Shown here one piece after another: positions 35,737-44,977 of a stretch of 64,000 nucleotides of DNA (its first letter is position 1; every line of letters starts with the position of its first letter). This DNA comes from Synechococcus sp. A18-25c (lineage in GTDB: Bacteria; Cyanobacteriota; Cyanobacteriia; PCC-6307; Cyanobiaceae). The notes under the pieces were generated by a model. That model made no database searches. It was not told the origin of the DNA and worked only from the letters and a program-made list of their open reading frames with translations. The DNA lies in NCBI RefSeq assembly GCF_014280035.1, contig NZ_CP047957.1, forward strand, positions 1,736,001-1,800,000, given 5' to 3'. A program made the translations under genes and the position numbers.

Positions 35737-36870
35737 ATGCGTCGGCGACTGACGGTTGCGCTTGCTGGGGTGTTAGCCCTGTGGATGGGTGCACCGGTTG
35801 CAGCCGGTTTGCCCACTGCTCAACGCAAGCGCACGCTCGGGGTTTGGCTCACCAATAGTCCAAGCCGGTTGTATTACGACCGGGCAGAAATGACTCGAGC
35901 CCTGAATGAACTGCAAGCTGCTGGGTTCAATGCCATTTATCCCAACGTTTGGAGTCGGGGCACCACCTTCCACCGCAGCCAGTTTGCTCCTGTTGAACCG
36001 GCCTTGATCAAAGCCGGCATTGAGCTCGATCCCATCTGCACCCTGGCGAAAGAAGCCCGCCATAGAGGCATGACCATCATTCCCTGGTTCGAATACGGCT
36101 TGATGGAACCGGCCGACGCAGCCGTGGTGCAAAACAACCCCGAATGGGTGCTCGCCAAGGCGAATGGCAGCCGCAGCATGACGATGCACGGCAAGCAGAT
36201 GTCTTGGTTGAATCCAGCGCATCCACAAGTGCGTGAACGTTTCATCGGGCTGGTGCTTGAGGTGATGCAACGCTGCCGCGTCAATGGCCTCCAGTTGGAT
36301 GACCACTTCGCGTGGCCCGTGGAATTTGGCTACGACGCTTACACCTCTGCCCTGTACGAACAGGACACAGGGGCACCACCTCCCAAAAATCACACCAACC
36401 GCTATTGGATGAGATGGAGACGCCGCCAACTCACGGGATTGCTGCGTGAACTTCGCCAGCGACTCAACAAAGAATCCTTGCCACAGCGCATCAGCCTGTC
36501 GCCGGGGCCCTTTCGGTTCGCTTACAACCACTGGCTCCAGGATTGGGAACTGTGGGCAGTGGGCGAACTGATCGACGATCTCGTCGTTCAGAACTATGCC
36601 TATTCACTGAAAGGGTTTGCCAAAGACCTGAATCAACCTGCTCTGCGTAAGGCCAGACAGTGGGGCCTTCCCATACAAATTGGCATACTCGCTGGATTTG
36701 GAAAACGCACGACACCTATTCCAATTCTTGCCGAGAAAAAACGGCTTAGCAATGAACAAGGCTACGGCGTGATCTACTTCTATTGGGAGGGATTATGGGG
36801 GGTCCACAGCGGCATAGAAGGGGCATCTTTTCGCAGAAAAGCTTTGCAACAGATGGGAAGCGTGAACTAA
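35737..36870 (+). CDS. secreted glycoside-hydrolase-like (GHL10/DUF187) protein
   Basis: 377 residues from the ATG at 35737 (a GTG is adjacent). Signal peptide MRRRLTVALAGVLALWMG with likely cleavage after VAA or AAG. The mature part is a GHL10-type TIM barrel: GVWLTNSPSRLYYDRAEM, AAGFNAIYPNVWSRGTT, WFEYGLM, WLNPAHPQVRERFIGLV, NGLQLDDHFAWP, SLSPGPF and VVQNYAYS. Such proteins are thought to act on cell-envelope or extracellular glycans; activity is unproven. Codon use near the 3' end looks richer in A/T than the rest, leading into the AT-rich islet. Confidence 0.8.
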   Translation: MRRRLTVALAGVLALWMGAPVAAGLPTAQRKRTLGVWLTNSPSRLYYDRAEMTRALNELQAAGFNAIYPNVWSRGTTFHRSQFAPVEPALIKAGIELDPICTLAKEARHRGMTIIPWFEYGLMEPADAAVVQNNPEWVLAKANGSRSMTMHGKQMSWLNPAHPQVRERFIGLVLEVMQRCRVNGLQLDDHFAWPVEFGYDAYTSALYEQDTGAPPPKNHTNRYWMRWRRRQLTGLLRELRQRLNKESLPQRISLSPGPFRFAYNHWLQDWELWAVGELIDDLVVQNYAYSLKGFAKDLNQPALRKARQWGLPIQIGILAGFGKRTTPIPILAEKKRLSNEQGYGVIYFYWEGLWGVHSGIEGASFRRKALQQMGSVN

Positions 36871-36937
36871 TCAATCTCCATCTGGTGGAGACAACTTGAT
36901 TGACGCAATCAACATATCGGTAAAACCGAAGCGAACG

Positions 36938-37201
36938 CTAGCTCAATGGTGGATAAGATTCCTTGCAAATACCGATCACTTCCATCAGAGGCATTTCAGT
37001 TTGCTGTTCGTAAATAAAATCAGCGACACAATCACAATACTTTGATTTTTGCTCCCGATAAGCACTTTCATCTATTTTTTCATCACCCATACAGCTTGTC
37101 TTAAAAACATCACCTGCACTGGATTCAATTTCAGCAATGGCAGGATGCATTGAGAGCAGGAGAGATGAAATAAATAAATAGAATTGCACAACCATAACCA
37201 A
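36938..37201 (-). CDS. small secreted four-cysteine protein
   Basis: 87 residues. Signal peptide with hydrophobic core VVQFYLFISSLLLS and likely cleavage after AIA (about residue 23). The mature part of about 64 residues is acidic and has four cysteines (37, 56, 58, 79) in a C-x18-CxC-x20-C pattern, so two disulfides or a metal site are possible. It is AT-rich and uses Ile/Lys/Tyr codons rare in its neighbours, which suggests transfer or relaxed selection. No family is recognised. Confidence 0.6.
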   Translation of the reverse strand: MVMVVQFYLFISSLLLSMHPAIAEIESSAGDVFKTSCMGDEKIDESAYREQKSKYCDCVADFIYEQQTEMPLMEVIGICKESYPPLS

Positions 37202-37259
37202 AAAAGAAAGTACTCAATTGATTCGTCCGAAACAATTAAGCAAGAAGATTGATCAACCC

Positions 37260-37463
37260 TCAAAGCACCGAATTCAACCAATCAATGAATACCTGATTCA
37301 CTTCATCGGGAGTGAACTGCGTTTTCTTGAAAGCAGCCAGGATGGCACCTGGATGCCGTTCACTGCAGGCGCAGCGTGCTTCATCTGCATCGGCAACCCT
37401 GAGGCGATCAATGCCTGCACCTCCCCGAGGGACGTGCCAGAACACCGCATAGTTGTAATCCAT
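37260..37463 (-). CDS. possible small protein or gene remnant
   Basis: 67 residues from an ATG at 37463, preceded by GAGGGG close to the start. It reads as a plausible C-terminal domain (ARCACSERHPGAILAAFKK, then FTPDEVNQVFIDWLNSVL) but has no signal peptide. An opposite-strand frame of 92 codons covers the same bases and cannot be excluded. It lies 58 bp upstream of the four-cysteine gene on the same strand. Low confidence; it may be the remnant of a longer gene. Confidence 0.35.
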   Translation of the reverse strand: MDYNYAVFWHVPRGGAGIDRLRVADADEARCACSERHPGAILAAFKKTQFTPDEVNQVFIDWLNSVL

Positions 37464-37515
37464 GACCCCTCAAGAGGAAGGACACTCTTCTGGTAGCCAC
37501 GAATGCGCCTCAGTG

Positions 37516-37555
37516 GGCTGGATTTCCGCGAATGAGCAATCGGGGGAATCCAGCC
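37516..37555. terminator. possible hairpin downstream of pepN
   Basis: Twelve-base arms (GGCTGGATTTCC at 37516-37527 and GGGAATCCAGCC at 37544-37555) pair with one mismatch around a 16-base loop, nine bases after the pepN stop in its direction of transcription. There is no T-run, so an intrinsic terminator is not certain; it could also protect the 3' end. Confidence 0.35.
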
Positions 37556-37564
37556 AGCGAACCA

Positions 37565-40195
37565 TCATGCCTGCATCAGGCTGACCACTTCTCGTGTGTT
37601 CGTGGACAGGTCTGCTTCAGCCAGAATTGATAGCGCCATCTTCACAGCCGCTTGGCGCTCAGCGCCATAGGTGCGCCAACGGCTGAACACCTTGGCCAGA
37701 CGTGAAGCCGTAATCGGGTTGCGCTGATCCACGGCAATGATCTGCTCGGCCATGAATCGATATCCACTGCCATCCAGTGCGTGGAACACCCTGGGATTGC
37801 CCACAAGGCCGCCCAGTACCGCGCGCACGGAATTCGGAGCCATCGGGTCATAGTTCGGGTGTTCCAGCAAAGCCGCCACCCGCGCCAGTGCATCGGTGCG
37901 TGGTGTCGATGCTTCCAGAGCAAACCAAGTGTCAAAAATCACAGGACGCTCCTGCCAGCGGTCGTGAAAAGCCTTCAGGGCCTGATCACGTTCCTGGCAA
38001 TCCAACGGCTGCAACGCCCGCAGGCCTGAGCGTGCAAGGGTCATCGACGCACCATGCACCGCTTGAACAGCTGAAAGTCGCGCCGTTGCATCGCCTGCAG
38101 CCGCAAGCCAGCTCCAGATCAATCCGGTGAGTTGGCGCTCTCCCTGACCGGCAGGCCAAAGCTGTTCTAGCCCTGAGGCCACGCTATTCAGGCGAGCTTG
38201 CAGCAGCGACGCCAGCTGGGAACCCAGGTGGGCACGTAGTTCGCAGGCAGCGCGTTCCAGGGCCGGAGGATCTGCTTCGGTCTGGAGCGCTTCCAGCTCC
38301 GCCTGTCCAGGAAACGCCAGCAACGTGGCCAACACAGCCGGATCCTTCTCACCCTGATCAGACAACAGTTGACGGAGCGCCTCCAGCATGCGTGTCTCCA
38401 GCGCAAGCGCAGGAGTGCCGGCAGCACGAGCCAGCATCAGCTGTTTCCAGAGCTGCTGTCCTGCATCCCAACGCGCAAAAGCATCGTCATCCCCTGCAAA
38501 CAGGGCAAACAGTTCGTCCGTTGACTGACCGGCATCCCAGGTGACCGGCGCAGAAAAATTGCGAAACAGTGACAGAACAGGGGGGTTGGCTGCGGGTGGC
38601 AAGCCCTCGATCACCACCGTCTGTCGTTGCTGATCGAGCACTAGCAAGCGTTCCTTCCCAGGACGACCGTTGGGCTGAAGGGCTGCCCAAAGCACGGGAA
38701 TCACCAGCGGCAGCTTCTCCGGCTGACCCGGCGTGGGAGCCGTGATCTGCTCCAGGGTGAGTGTCAGTCGTCCCTCCTCGCCATTCCATTGCGAGCCGAC
38801 CGTGACCCGGGGCGTTCCAGCCTGGTGGTACCAACGGCAGAATTGATCGGGGTCAAATCCCAAAGCCTGACCATCGGAGCAGGCTCCTTCGACGATGGCG
38901 GTCACGAAATCTTCCGTTGTAGCGGCTTCACCGTCGTGACGTTTGAAATAGAGGCGCGTTCCTTGCATAAACCGCTCGGGGCCCAGCAATGTGCGCAACA
39001 TACGGATTAGTTCTGCACCTTTTTCGTAGATGGTTGTGGTGTAGAAATTATCAATCGCCTGGTAGGCATCAGGCTTTACCGGATGCGCGGTCGGCCCAGC
39101 ATCTTCTCGAAATTGCGTGTTGCGCAGCATCGCTGCATCCTCGATTCGTTTCAACGCCTCGGAGTGCAGGTCAGCAGTGAAGCATTGATCTCGAAAAACA
39201 GTGAGGCCCTCCTTCAATGACAACTGAAACCAGTCGCGGCATGTGATGCGATTGCCGGACCAGTTGTGGAAATACTCATGACCAACGACACTTTCAATCC
39301 GCTCGAGTTCGCCATCCGTGGCCGACTCCGCATCAGCCAGTACCAATTTGGAGTTGAAAATATTCAACCCCTTGTTCTCCATCGCGCCCATGTTGAAGTG
39401 GCGCACAGCGACGGTATTGAACTCATCGAGGTCGTATTCCAGGCCATACACCGATTCGTCCCAGGCCATGGACCGTTTCAGTGATGCCATGGCATGGGCC
39501 GTAAACGGTTCATCACCAGCTTCCACATGAAGCCTGAGCGTGATGTCACGACCCGAAGCAGTTACATACTGATCGCGGATCTCCCTGAGATCACCGGCAA
39601 CAAGCGCAAATAGATACGATGGCTTGGGGAAAGGGTCTTCCCAGATCGCTACATGGCGCGAGGGATCCTCAGCCAAGGGGTCCGAACTGATGGCATTGCC
39701 GTTGGACAACAGCACCGGATAGCGCTCGCGATCGGCCTCGATGCGCACGCGAAAACGGCTCAACACATCGGGCCGGTCGGGATGGAAGGTGATCCGCCGG
39801 AATCCCTCGGCCTCACACTGCGTTGTGAGCATCCCACCGCTCACGTACAACCCCTCCAGGGACGTGTTGGCCTTGGGATCTAGGCGGCTGACTGTTGTCA
39901 GTTGAAAGGGGTGTGCGGGAGTGTTCGGGAGCACCAGCCCGTCACCATCCAGGGAGTAGGCCTCCGGCGGAAGAGGCTGGTTGTCGATAGCAATCGACAC
40001 CAGCTCGAGATCAACGCCCCGAAGCACCATGGCTTTGGACGCCCCGCCGTGCTTCGGTTCCACCTGAAACTCAGCCGTCACGGTCACGAGCTGTTCGCCA
40101 ACGACCACATTCAGGGCGATGGCAGGAATACGGAACGGATATGGCTGGTAATCACTCAGACGAACCGTGGACTGGGGTGCAGCGGTGGAAACCAT
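37565..40195 (-). CDS. pepN: aminopeptidase N
   Basis: 876 residues, the usual length for the family. M1-type zinc peptidase: substrate motif GAMENKGLN, HEYFH at about 306-310 with the third ligand Glu in LKEGLTVFRDQ, and a catalytic Tyr in FYTTTIYEKGAE. A beta domain (WYHQAGTPRVTV) and a C-terminal helical domain (PNYDPMAPNSVRAVLGG) follow. It trims N-terminal residues from peptides in the cytosol. ATG start; the gene is single, with 151 bp upstream before the next leftward gene. Confidence 0.96.
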   Translation of the reverse strand: MVSTAAPQSTVRLSDYQPYPFRIPAIALNVVVGEQLVTVTAEFQVEPKHGGASKAMVLRGVDLELVSIAIDNQPLPPEAYSLDGDGLVLPNTPAHPFQLTTVSRLDPKANTSLEGLYVSGGMLTTQCEAEGFRRITFHPDRPDVLSRFRVRIEADRERYPVLLSNGNAISSDPLAEDPSRHVAIWEDPFPKPSYLFALVAGDLREIRDQYVTASGRDITLRLHVEAGDEPFTAHAMASLKRSMAWDESVYGLEYDLDEFNTVAVRHFNMGAMENKGLNIFNSKLVLADAESATDGELERIESVVGHEYFHNWSGNRITCRDWFQLSLKEGLTVFRDQCFTADLHSEALKRIEDAAMLRNTQFREDAGPTAHPVKPDAYQAIDNFYTTTIYEKGAELIRMLRTLLGPERFMQGTRLYFKRHDGEAATTEDFVTAIVEGACSDGQALGFDPDQFCRWYHQAGTPRVTVGSQWNGEEGRLTLTLEQITAPTPGQPEKLPLVIPVLWAALQPNGRPGKERLLVLDQQRQTVVIEGLPPAANPPVLSLFRNFSAPVTWDAGQSTDELFALFAGDDDAFARWDAGQQLWKQLMLARAAGTPALALETRMLEALRQLLSDQGEKDPAVLATLLAFPGQAELEALQTEADPPALERAACELRAHLGSQLASLLQARLNSVASGLEQLWPAGQGERQLTGLIWSWLAAAGDATARLSAVQAVHGASMTLARSGLRALQPLDCQERDQALKAFHDRWQERPVIFDTWFALEASTPRTDALARVAALLEHPNYDPMAPNSVRAVLGGLVGNPRVFHALDGSGYRFMAEQIIAVDQRNPITASRLAKVFSRWRTYGAERQAAVKMALSILAEADLSTNTREVVSLMQA

Positions 40196-40346
40196 GACCA
40201 GCTCATGCTGCTGTGATCCTGCCTCGCATCAGCAGCAAACGGTGGGAGGGAAAACCTCACTCAAGCGGGAGAAAACCCCATCAGGACGATCCCGGCCGTT
40301 GCACATCGGCGACCGCCGGGAGGGATCCGTTGATTTGAAGCTGATC

Positions 40347-40805
40347 TCAGTTGGCGCCAGCCTGCTTCTCGATCGCTTCTTCCACCTTTTCCTTCACATC
40401 CTCGGGGACGAGATCAGGACAGAACTGCATCGCACCGGTGATGATCTGGAATTCAGCCCCAGCGAACAGCTGCTCGTTGGTGAGCTTTTTGCTGCCAGCA
40501 GAAGCAACAAGGCCACCGTGACGGCCATTGAGCAGCTGCACGTAGGTGGCAGCGGCGATACCAACTGCTTTGGGAAACTCAAGGCCTGCGGTACGGGCAT
40601 TACAGACATAGGAAGACCCCATGCCGCGGTAGAGAAACACGTCCTCATTCGACGCAGGTTTCGTAGCCTGGCCCGTCGCTTGAGCGAATGCTGCGGGACC
40701 TCCCAGCAGGATCGGCATCAGAGCCAGGGGAGCAGCCAATGCTGCACGGATTCGACGGATGGAAGTCAAGAGTCCTGACTTAAGAATGCGGCCATGGTGC
40801 CGCAT
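40347..40805 (-). CDS. conserved secreted protein of unknown function
   Basis: 152 residues from the ATG at 40805; a TTG twelve codons later is an equally good start. Signal peptide with core LAAPLALMPILLGG and cleavage near AFA-Q. The mature domain has two cysteines (YVCNARTAGLEF and MQFCPDLVPEDV) that probably form a disulfide, and ends in charged helix KEKVEEAIEKQ. Likely periplasmic or thylakoid-lumenal. No motif I can name. It lies between pepN and the CpcS-like gene, all leftward. Confidence 0.65.
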   Translation of the reverse strand: MRHHGRILKSGLLTSIRRIRAALAAPLALMPILLGGPAAFAQATGQATKPASNEDVFLYRGMGSSYVCNARTAGLEFPKAVGIAAATYVQLLNGRHGGLVASAGSKKLTNEQLFAGAEFQIITGAMQFCPDLVPEDVKEKVEEAIEKQAGAN

Positions 40806-40859
40806 CTGATCGGTTCCGCACCACCTGCTTCAGCACTGAATGCAAACCGTCCTCGTTGG

Positions 40860-41432
40860 TCAGCTGGGGATGGGCGCTGACGCATCCTCGAGACGCGTTT
40901 CATGGTGGTGTTCAACGATCTCCAATTCCCCTTTCTGCCAGCTGTAGATGGCACGGGAACGGAAACGATCCTGATCAATCAGACGGGTGTATTCCTGAAC
41001 ATCCCAATCGAGGTAATGCGACTCAAACACCACTTCATGCTCATCCACCTGACGGATCTGCGTGCGCGCTTCCACTTCTTCGAGATAGGCACGACTGCGT
41101 TGAAGCTGATGTCCAAGCAAAGTTGCTTCCATCACACCCTCGCGCTGGTAGCGGGGTTTCCGTTCAAAAAAGTCTGTGTCGTGCTCCGGCCACCAACTCA
41201 TTCGATAGCGCGGCTTGCCGACTCTTGATTCAGCGAAAATTTCGACCCGAATCATCATGTCGAGGAAGAGAACCTCCTCGTTTTTGAACACGTATTGGCG
41301 GCGCGACCGCCAGAGACCGAGGTTGCGTGCGAACCACCTGCGCAGATTGCTGTCGAGATGCACCCGTGTTGAAGCCGGAGGCTCTCCGTCTGGAGGCTGA
41401 GCACCGCGACGTTCAACGGGGAGAAGGGGCAT
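40860..41432 (-). CDS. possible lipocalin-fold CpcS/CpeS-like protein
   Basis: 190 residues. After a 30-residue Pro/Arg linker it shows LGLWRSRRQYVF, a run of alternating strands (LFLDMMIRVEIF, YRMSWWPEHD), GVMEATLLGHQLQRSRAY, VVFESHYL and FRSRAIYSWQKGE. The spacing of the start motif and of RSRAI recalls the beta-barrel chromophore lyases of the CpcS/CpeS group, but identity looks low and I call this tentatively. It is divergent from sasA, 103 bp away, so the region holds two promoters. A role in bilin handling is a guess. Confidence 0.45.
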   Translation of the reverse strand: MPLLPVERRGAQPPDGEPPASTRVHLDSNLRRWFARNLGLWRSRRQYVFKNEEVLFLDMMIRVEIFAESRVGKPRYRMSWWPEHDTDFFERKPRYQREGVMEATLLGHQLQRSRAYLEEVEARTQIRQVDEHEVVFESHYLDWDVQEYTRLIDQDRFRSRAIYSWQKGELEIVEHHHETRLEDASAPIPS

Positions 41433-41535
41433 GAACTGTTTGACCTGACAACAGTCTGTTCAAAATCGTCTTAGCGGTTCTGCTGCGCTTTGCAAAAACC
41501 CATAAGGTGAGGCTCAACTTTCGGAGCCACATCTG

Positions 41536-42687
41536 GTGGTCGGGATCGATCCCACACCACGTCAACAGCTGACACTGCTCCTCGTTGCAGGTCGTCATCA
41601 CCTTTCCAGTGGTGATCTGCGTTCATTGATCCAGTTTCTGGAGCATGAGGACTGCGGCTTTGACGTGACACTCCAGGTGGCAGATCCGGTTCAGCAGCCG
41701 GAGCTGCTCGAACTACACCGTCTGGTTGTGACACCAGCCCTGGTCAAACTTCAACCACTTCCCAAACAGGTATTTGCTGGAAGCAGCATCTTTCAACAGC
41801 TGCGTGGCTGGGTTCCACGCTGGCAACAGGATGAAGTGGTGAGTGGTCTTGGCTTAAGCCTCAAGCCCACTGAACTGGATGGCAGCCGCACCCAGCGGGA
41901 ACTGCAACTCGAAGATCAGTTGCTGGTCTTGCGTCAGGAAAACGAAACACTGATCGACCGTCTGCAGTCCCAGGAGCGGCTGCTGCGGATGGTGGCCCAC
42001 GAACTGCGCACCCCGTTGACCGCCGCAACGCTTGCCGTCCAGAGCCAACAACTGGGGCAGATCGACCTCAACCGTTTCCGTGATGTGCTGAAACGCCGGC
42101 TCGAAGAGATCGCCTTGCTCTCCAAAGACCTCCTGGAAGTGGGGAGCACTCGCTGGGAAGCCCTGTTCAACCCACAACGTCTTGACCTGGCCAGCCTTGC
42201 CGCCGAGGCCATTCTCGAACTGGAAAAGCTCTGGCTGGGACGAGACGTGACCGTCAACACCGACATCCCAGCGGACCTGCCGTTGGTGTACGCCGATCAG
42301 CGACGCATGCGCCAAGTGATTCTCAACCTGCTGGAGAACGCACTCAAGTTCACACAAGACGGAGGAACAATCTCTTTGGCCCTGGTGCATCGCACCAACC
42401 AATGGGTTCAGGTCAGTGTCAGTGATAGTGGCCCTGGGATTCCTGAGGCAGAGCAGCAACGCATCTTTCTGGACCGCGTTCGCTTACCGCAGACCTCCGG
42501 AGGAACCTCTGGCTTCGGGGTCGGATTGTCCGTCTGCAGACGCATCGTTGAAGTGCACGGCGGGCGGATCTGGGTGGTTTCAGAACCAGGCAAGGGCGCA
42601 TGCTTCACCTTCAACGTTCCGGTCTGGCACGGACAGGGGCAAGAGAAGTCCATAACCGTCTTGACGGAGGGTCCGTCTGACCCGTAA
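41536..42687 (+). CDS. sasA: circadian adaptive-response sensory kinase SasA
   Basis: 383 residues, GTG start. The first 100 residues form a KaiB-like thioredoxin-fold domain ([40 protein letters not shown]) that binds KaiC. A coiled linker leads to the dimerisation domain with phospho-acceptor H155 in [13 protein letters not shown], and an ATPase domain with N box ([11 protein letters not shown]), VSDSGPGIP and GFGVGLSVC. SasA passes KaiC phase to the regulator RpaA. No kai genes lie in the window. Divergent from the CpcS-like gene; tRNA-Glu follows. Confidence 0.93.
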   Translation: MVGIDPTPRQQLTLLLVAGRHHLSSGDLRSLIQFLEHEDCGFDVTLQVADPVQQPELLELHRLVVTPALVKLQPLPKQVFAGSSIFQQLRGWVPRWQQDEVVSGLGLSLKPTELDGSRTQRELQLEDQLLVLRQENETLIDRLQSQERLLRMVAHELRTPLTAATLAVQSQQLGQIDLNRFRDVLKRRLEEIALLSKDLLEVGSTRWEALFNPQRLDLASLAAEAILELEKLWLGRDVTVNTDIPADLPLVYADQRRMRQVILNLLENALKFTQDGGTISLALVHRTNQWVQVSVSDSGPGIPEAEQQRIFLDRVRLPQTSGGTSGFGVGLSVCRRIVEVHGGRIWVVSEPGKGACFTFNVPVWHGQGQEKSITVLTEGPSDP

Positions 42688-42690
42688 TTT
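42661..42690 (+). promoter_or_regulatory. possible sigma-70 promoter for tRNA-Glu
   Basis: TTGACG at 42661-42666 and TAATTT at 42685-42690 are 18 bp apart and overlap the last codons of sasA. A start near 42697 would give a leader of about 30 bases before the tRNA. Judged by eye only. Confidence 0.35.
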
Positions 42691-42728
42691 CGTTTAGTGC
42701 TCGGGGGATCTCCTGAGATCACGGCCTC

Positions 42729-42801
42729 GCCCCCATCGTCTAGAGGCCTAGGACACCTCCCTTTCACGGAGGCGACAGGGGTTCGAATCCCCTTGGGGGT
42801 A
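42729..42801 (+). tRNA. trnE: tRNA-Glu (anticodon UUC)
   Basis: 73 bases fold into a full cloverleaf. The acceptor arm pairs GCCCCCA with TGGGGGT (one G-U), followed by discriminator A; anticodon stem CCTCC/GGAGG encloses the loop with TTC at 42763-42765; the T arm contains GGTTCGAATCC. CCA is not encoded. Besides translation, glutamyl-tRNA feeds tetrapyrrole synthesis in cyanobacteria. An intrinsic terminator follows 25 bases later. Confidence 0.97.
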
Positions 42802-42825
42802 CTGATCTTTCAGTCATCATTTTCT

Positions 42826-42852
42826 AACACTCACTAAGGTGAGTGTTTTTTT
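42826..42852 (+). terminator. intrinsic terminator after tRNA-Glu
   Basis: A 9-bp perfect stem (AACACTCAC, loop TAAG, GTGAGTGTT) runs directly into seven T residues. Confidence 0.9.
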
Positions 42853-42937
42853 ATGACAATGACGCCCTGCATCTTCGGTTGTGAAACCCTAACTCTTAAT
42901 TGAATTCTTCAGTGTGGGACGGTGTGCAATGCCTGAA

Positions 42938-43477
42938 TCAGGCGAATCGACGTTCTGCTTCTGATTCAACCGCCAGCAAATTGGCGCTGAGATCTTGACG
43001 AAGACGCTGCTCAATTAGACCAATGGGCATTCCCAAACAGCCCTGAACAGTGAGCTCGTAAAGCATCAACGTTTCATCGGGTACGGACTGCAGTCGCCAT
43101 GCTCCTTCGAAACGGCGGAAGTCCCCTTTGATCATCCGGAATTGCAGGAAACCTTCCGGTCGGTGCTCGGTCAACTCAAGCTGAACTTCAGCGGAGAACT
43201 TCAGACCAAGAACTAGTTGTTGACTGCCAACTTGGGAGAGGGTGACTCGGTTTCCCGTCCGCTCAAGCAGAGTGCTTTGGCTAAGATTAGGGATGAAATT
43301 GCTGAGGCCCTCGTAATCGGTGAGCACTTGCCAAAGCTGCTCAACGCTGTAGCGGGTGCGCAATTGAACAGCCAGACGCCGAACTCCTTGCGGCAGACGT
43401 TCCACGGTCTGCTCGATCGTCTGCTGACGGCCTCGGATTGCTCGCTGAAGAGTCGGCAAGGGGTCGGCGAAGTTCAA
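42938..43477 (-). CDS. SRPBCC/START-like (polyketide cyclase, COQ10 type) protein
   Basis: 179 residues. After a 35-residue helical start come the hallmarks of the cyclase/dehydrase family: RTRYSVEQLWQVLTDYEGLSNFIPNLSQS, strands around LKFSAEVQLEL, FRRFEGAWRLQ and a C-terminal helix IGLIEQRLRQDLSANLLAV. The fold holds a hydrophobic ligand, for example quinones or carotenoid-like lipids. No signal peptide. Divergent from petH by about 140 bp; role unknown. Confidence 0.8.
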   Translation of the reverse strand: MNFADPLPTLQRAIRGRQQTIEQTVERLPQGVRRLAVQLRTRYSVEQLWQVLTDYEGLSNFIPNLSQSTLLERTGNRVTLSQVGSQQLVLGLKFSAEVQLELTEHRPEGFLQFRMIKGDFRRFEGAWRLQSVPDETLMLYELTVQGCLGMPIGLIEQRLRQDLSANLLAVESEAERRFA

Positions 43478-43571
43478 CCTGAGAAAGGTAACAACCAGAT
43501 CCTAATAAAAGTGCGCAGTCCGTCCAGCCAATCATCCGAAACAACCCTGTGACAGCTGGGTAAGAAATTGA

Positions 43572-44804
<1,233 letters not shown>

Positions 44805-44845
44805 TGACACGCCAAAGCCTGGTCCATTCTTGATTGGATGCTCCG

Positions 44846-44869
44846 AACCCGCCCAATGGCGGGTTTTTT
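44846..44869 (+). terminator. intrinsic terminator after petH
   Basis: Stem AACCCGCC / GGCGGGTT with loop CAAT, followed by a T-run to 44869. It lies 42 bases past the petH stop and separates it from zwf. Confidence 0.9.
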
Positions 44870-44977
44870 AATGCGTGTCGAAGTTGTGACGAGACGGCCA
44901 CAAAACATGGCGTGATGTGCTGCGGCACTGTCATCTCGAAGATTCCTGGTTAAACCTGCGACAGAGATTGCAGTGCC

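Noticed and set aside
41854-42459. A 201-codon leftward open frame
   Set aside because: It is antisense to the sasA kinase domain.
42729-42852. tRNA-Glu as a possible integration site for a mobile island
   Set aside because: No integrase, no repeat of the tRNA 3' end and no change of gene content follow it; a normal terminator closes the unit.
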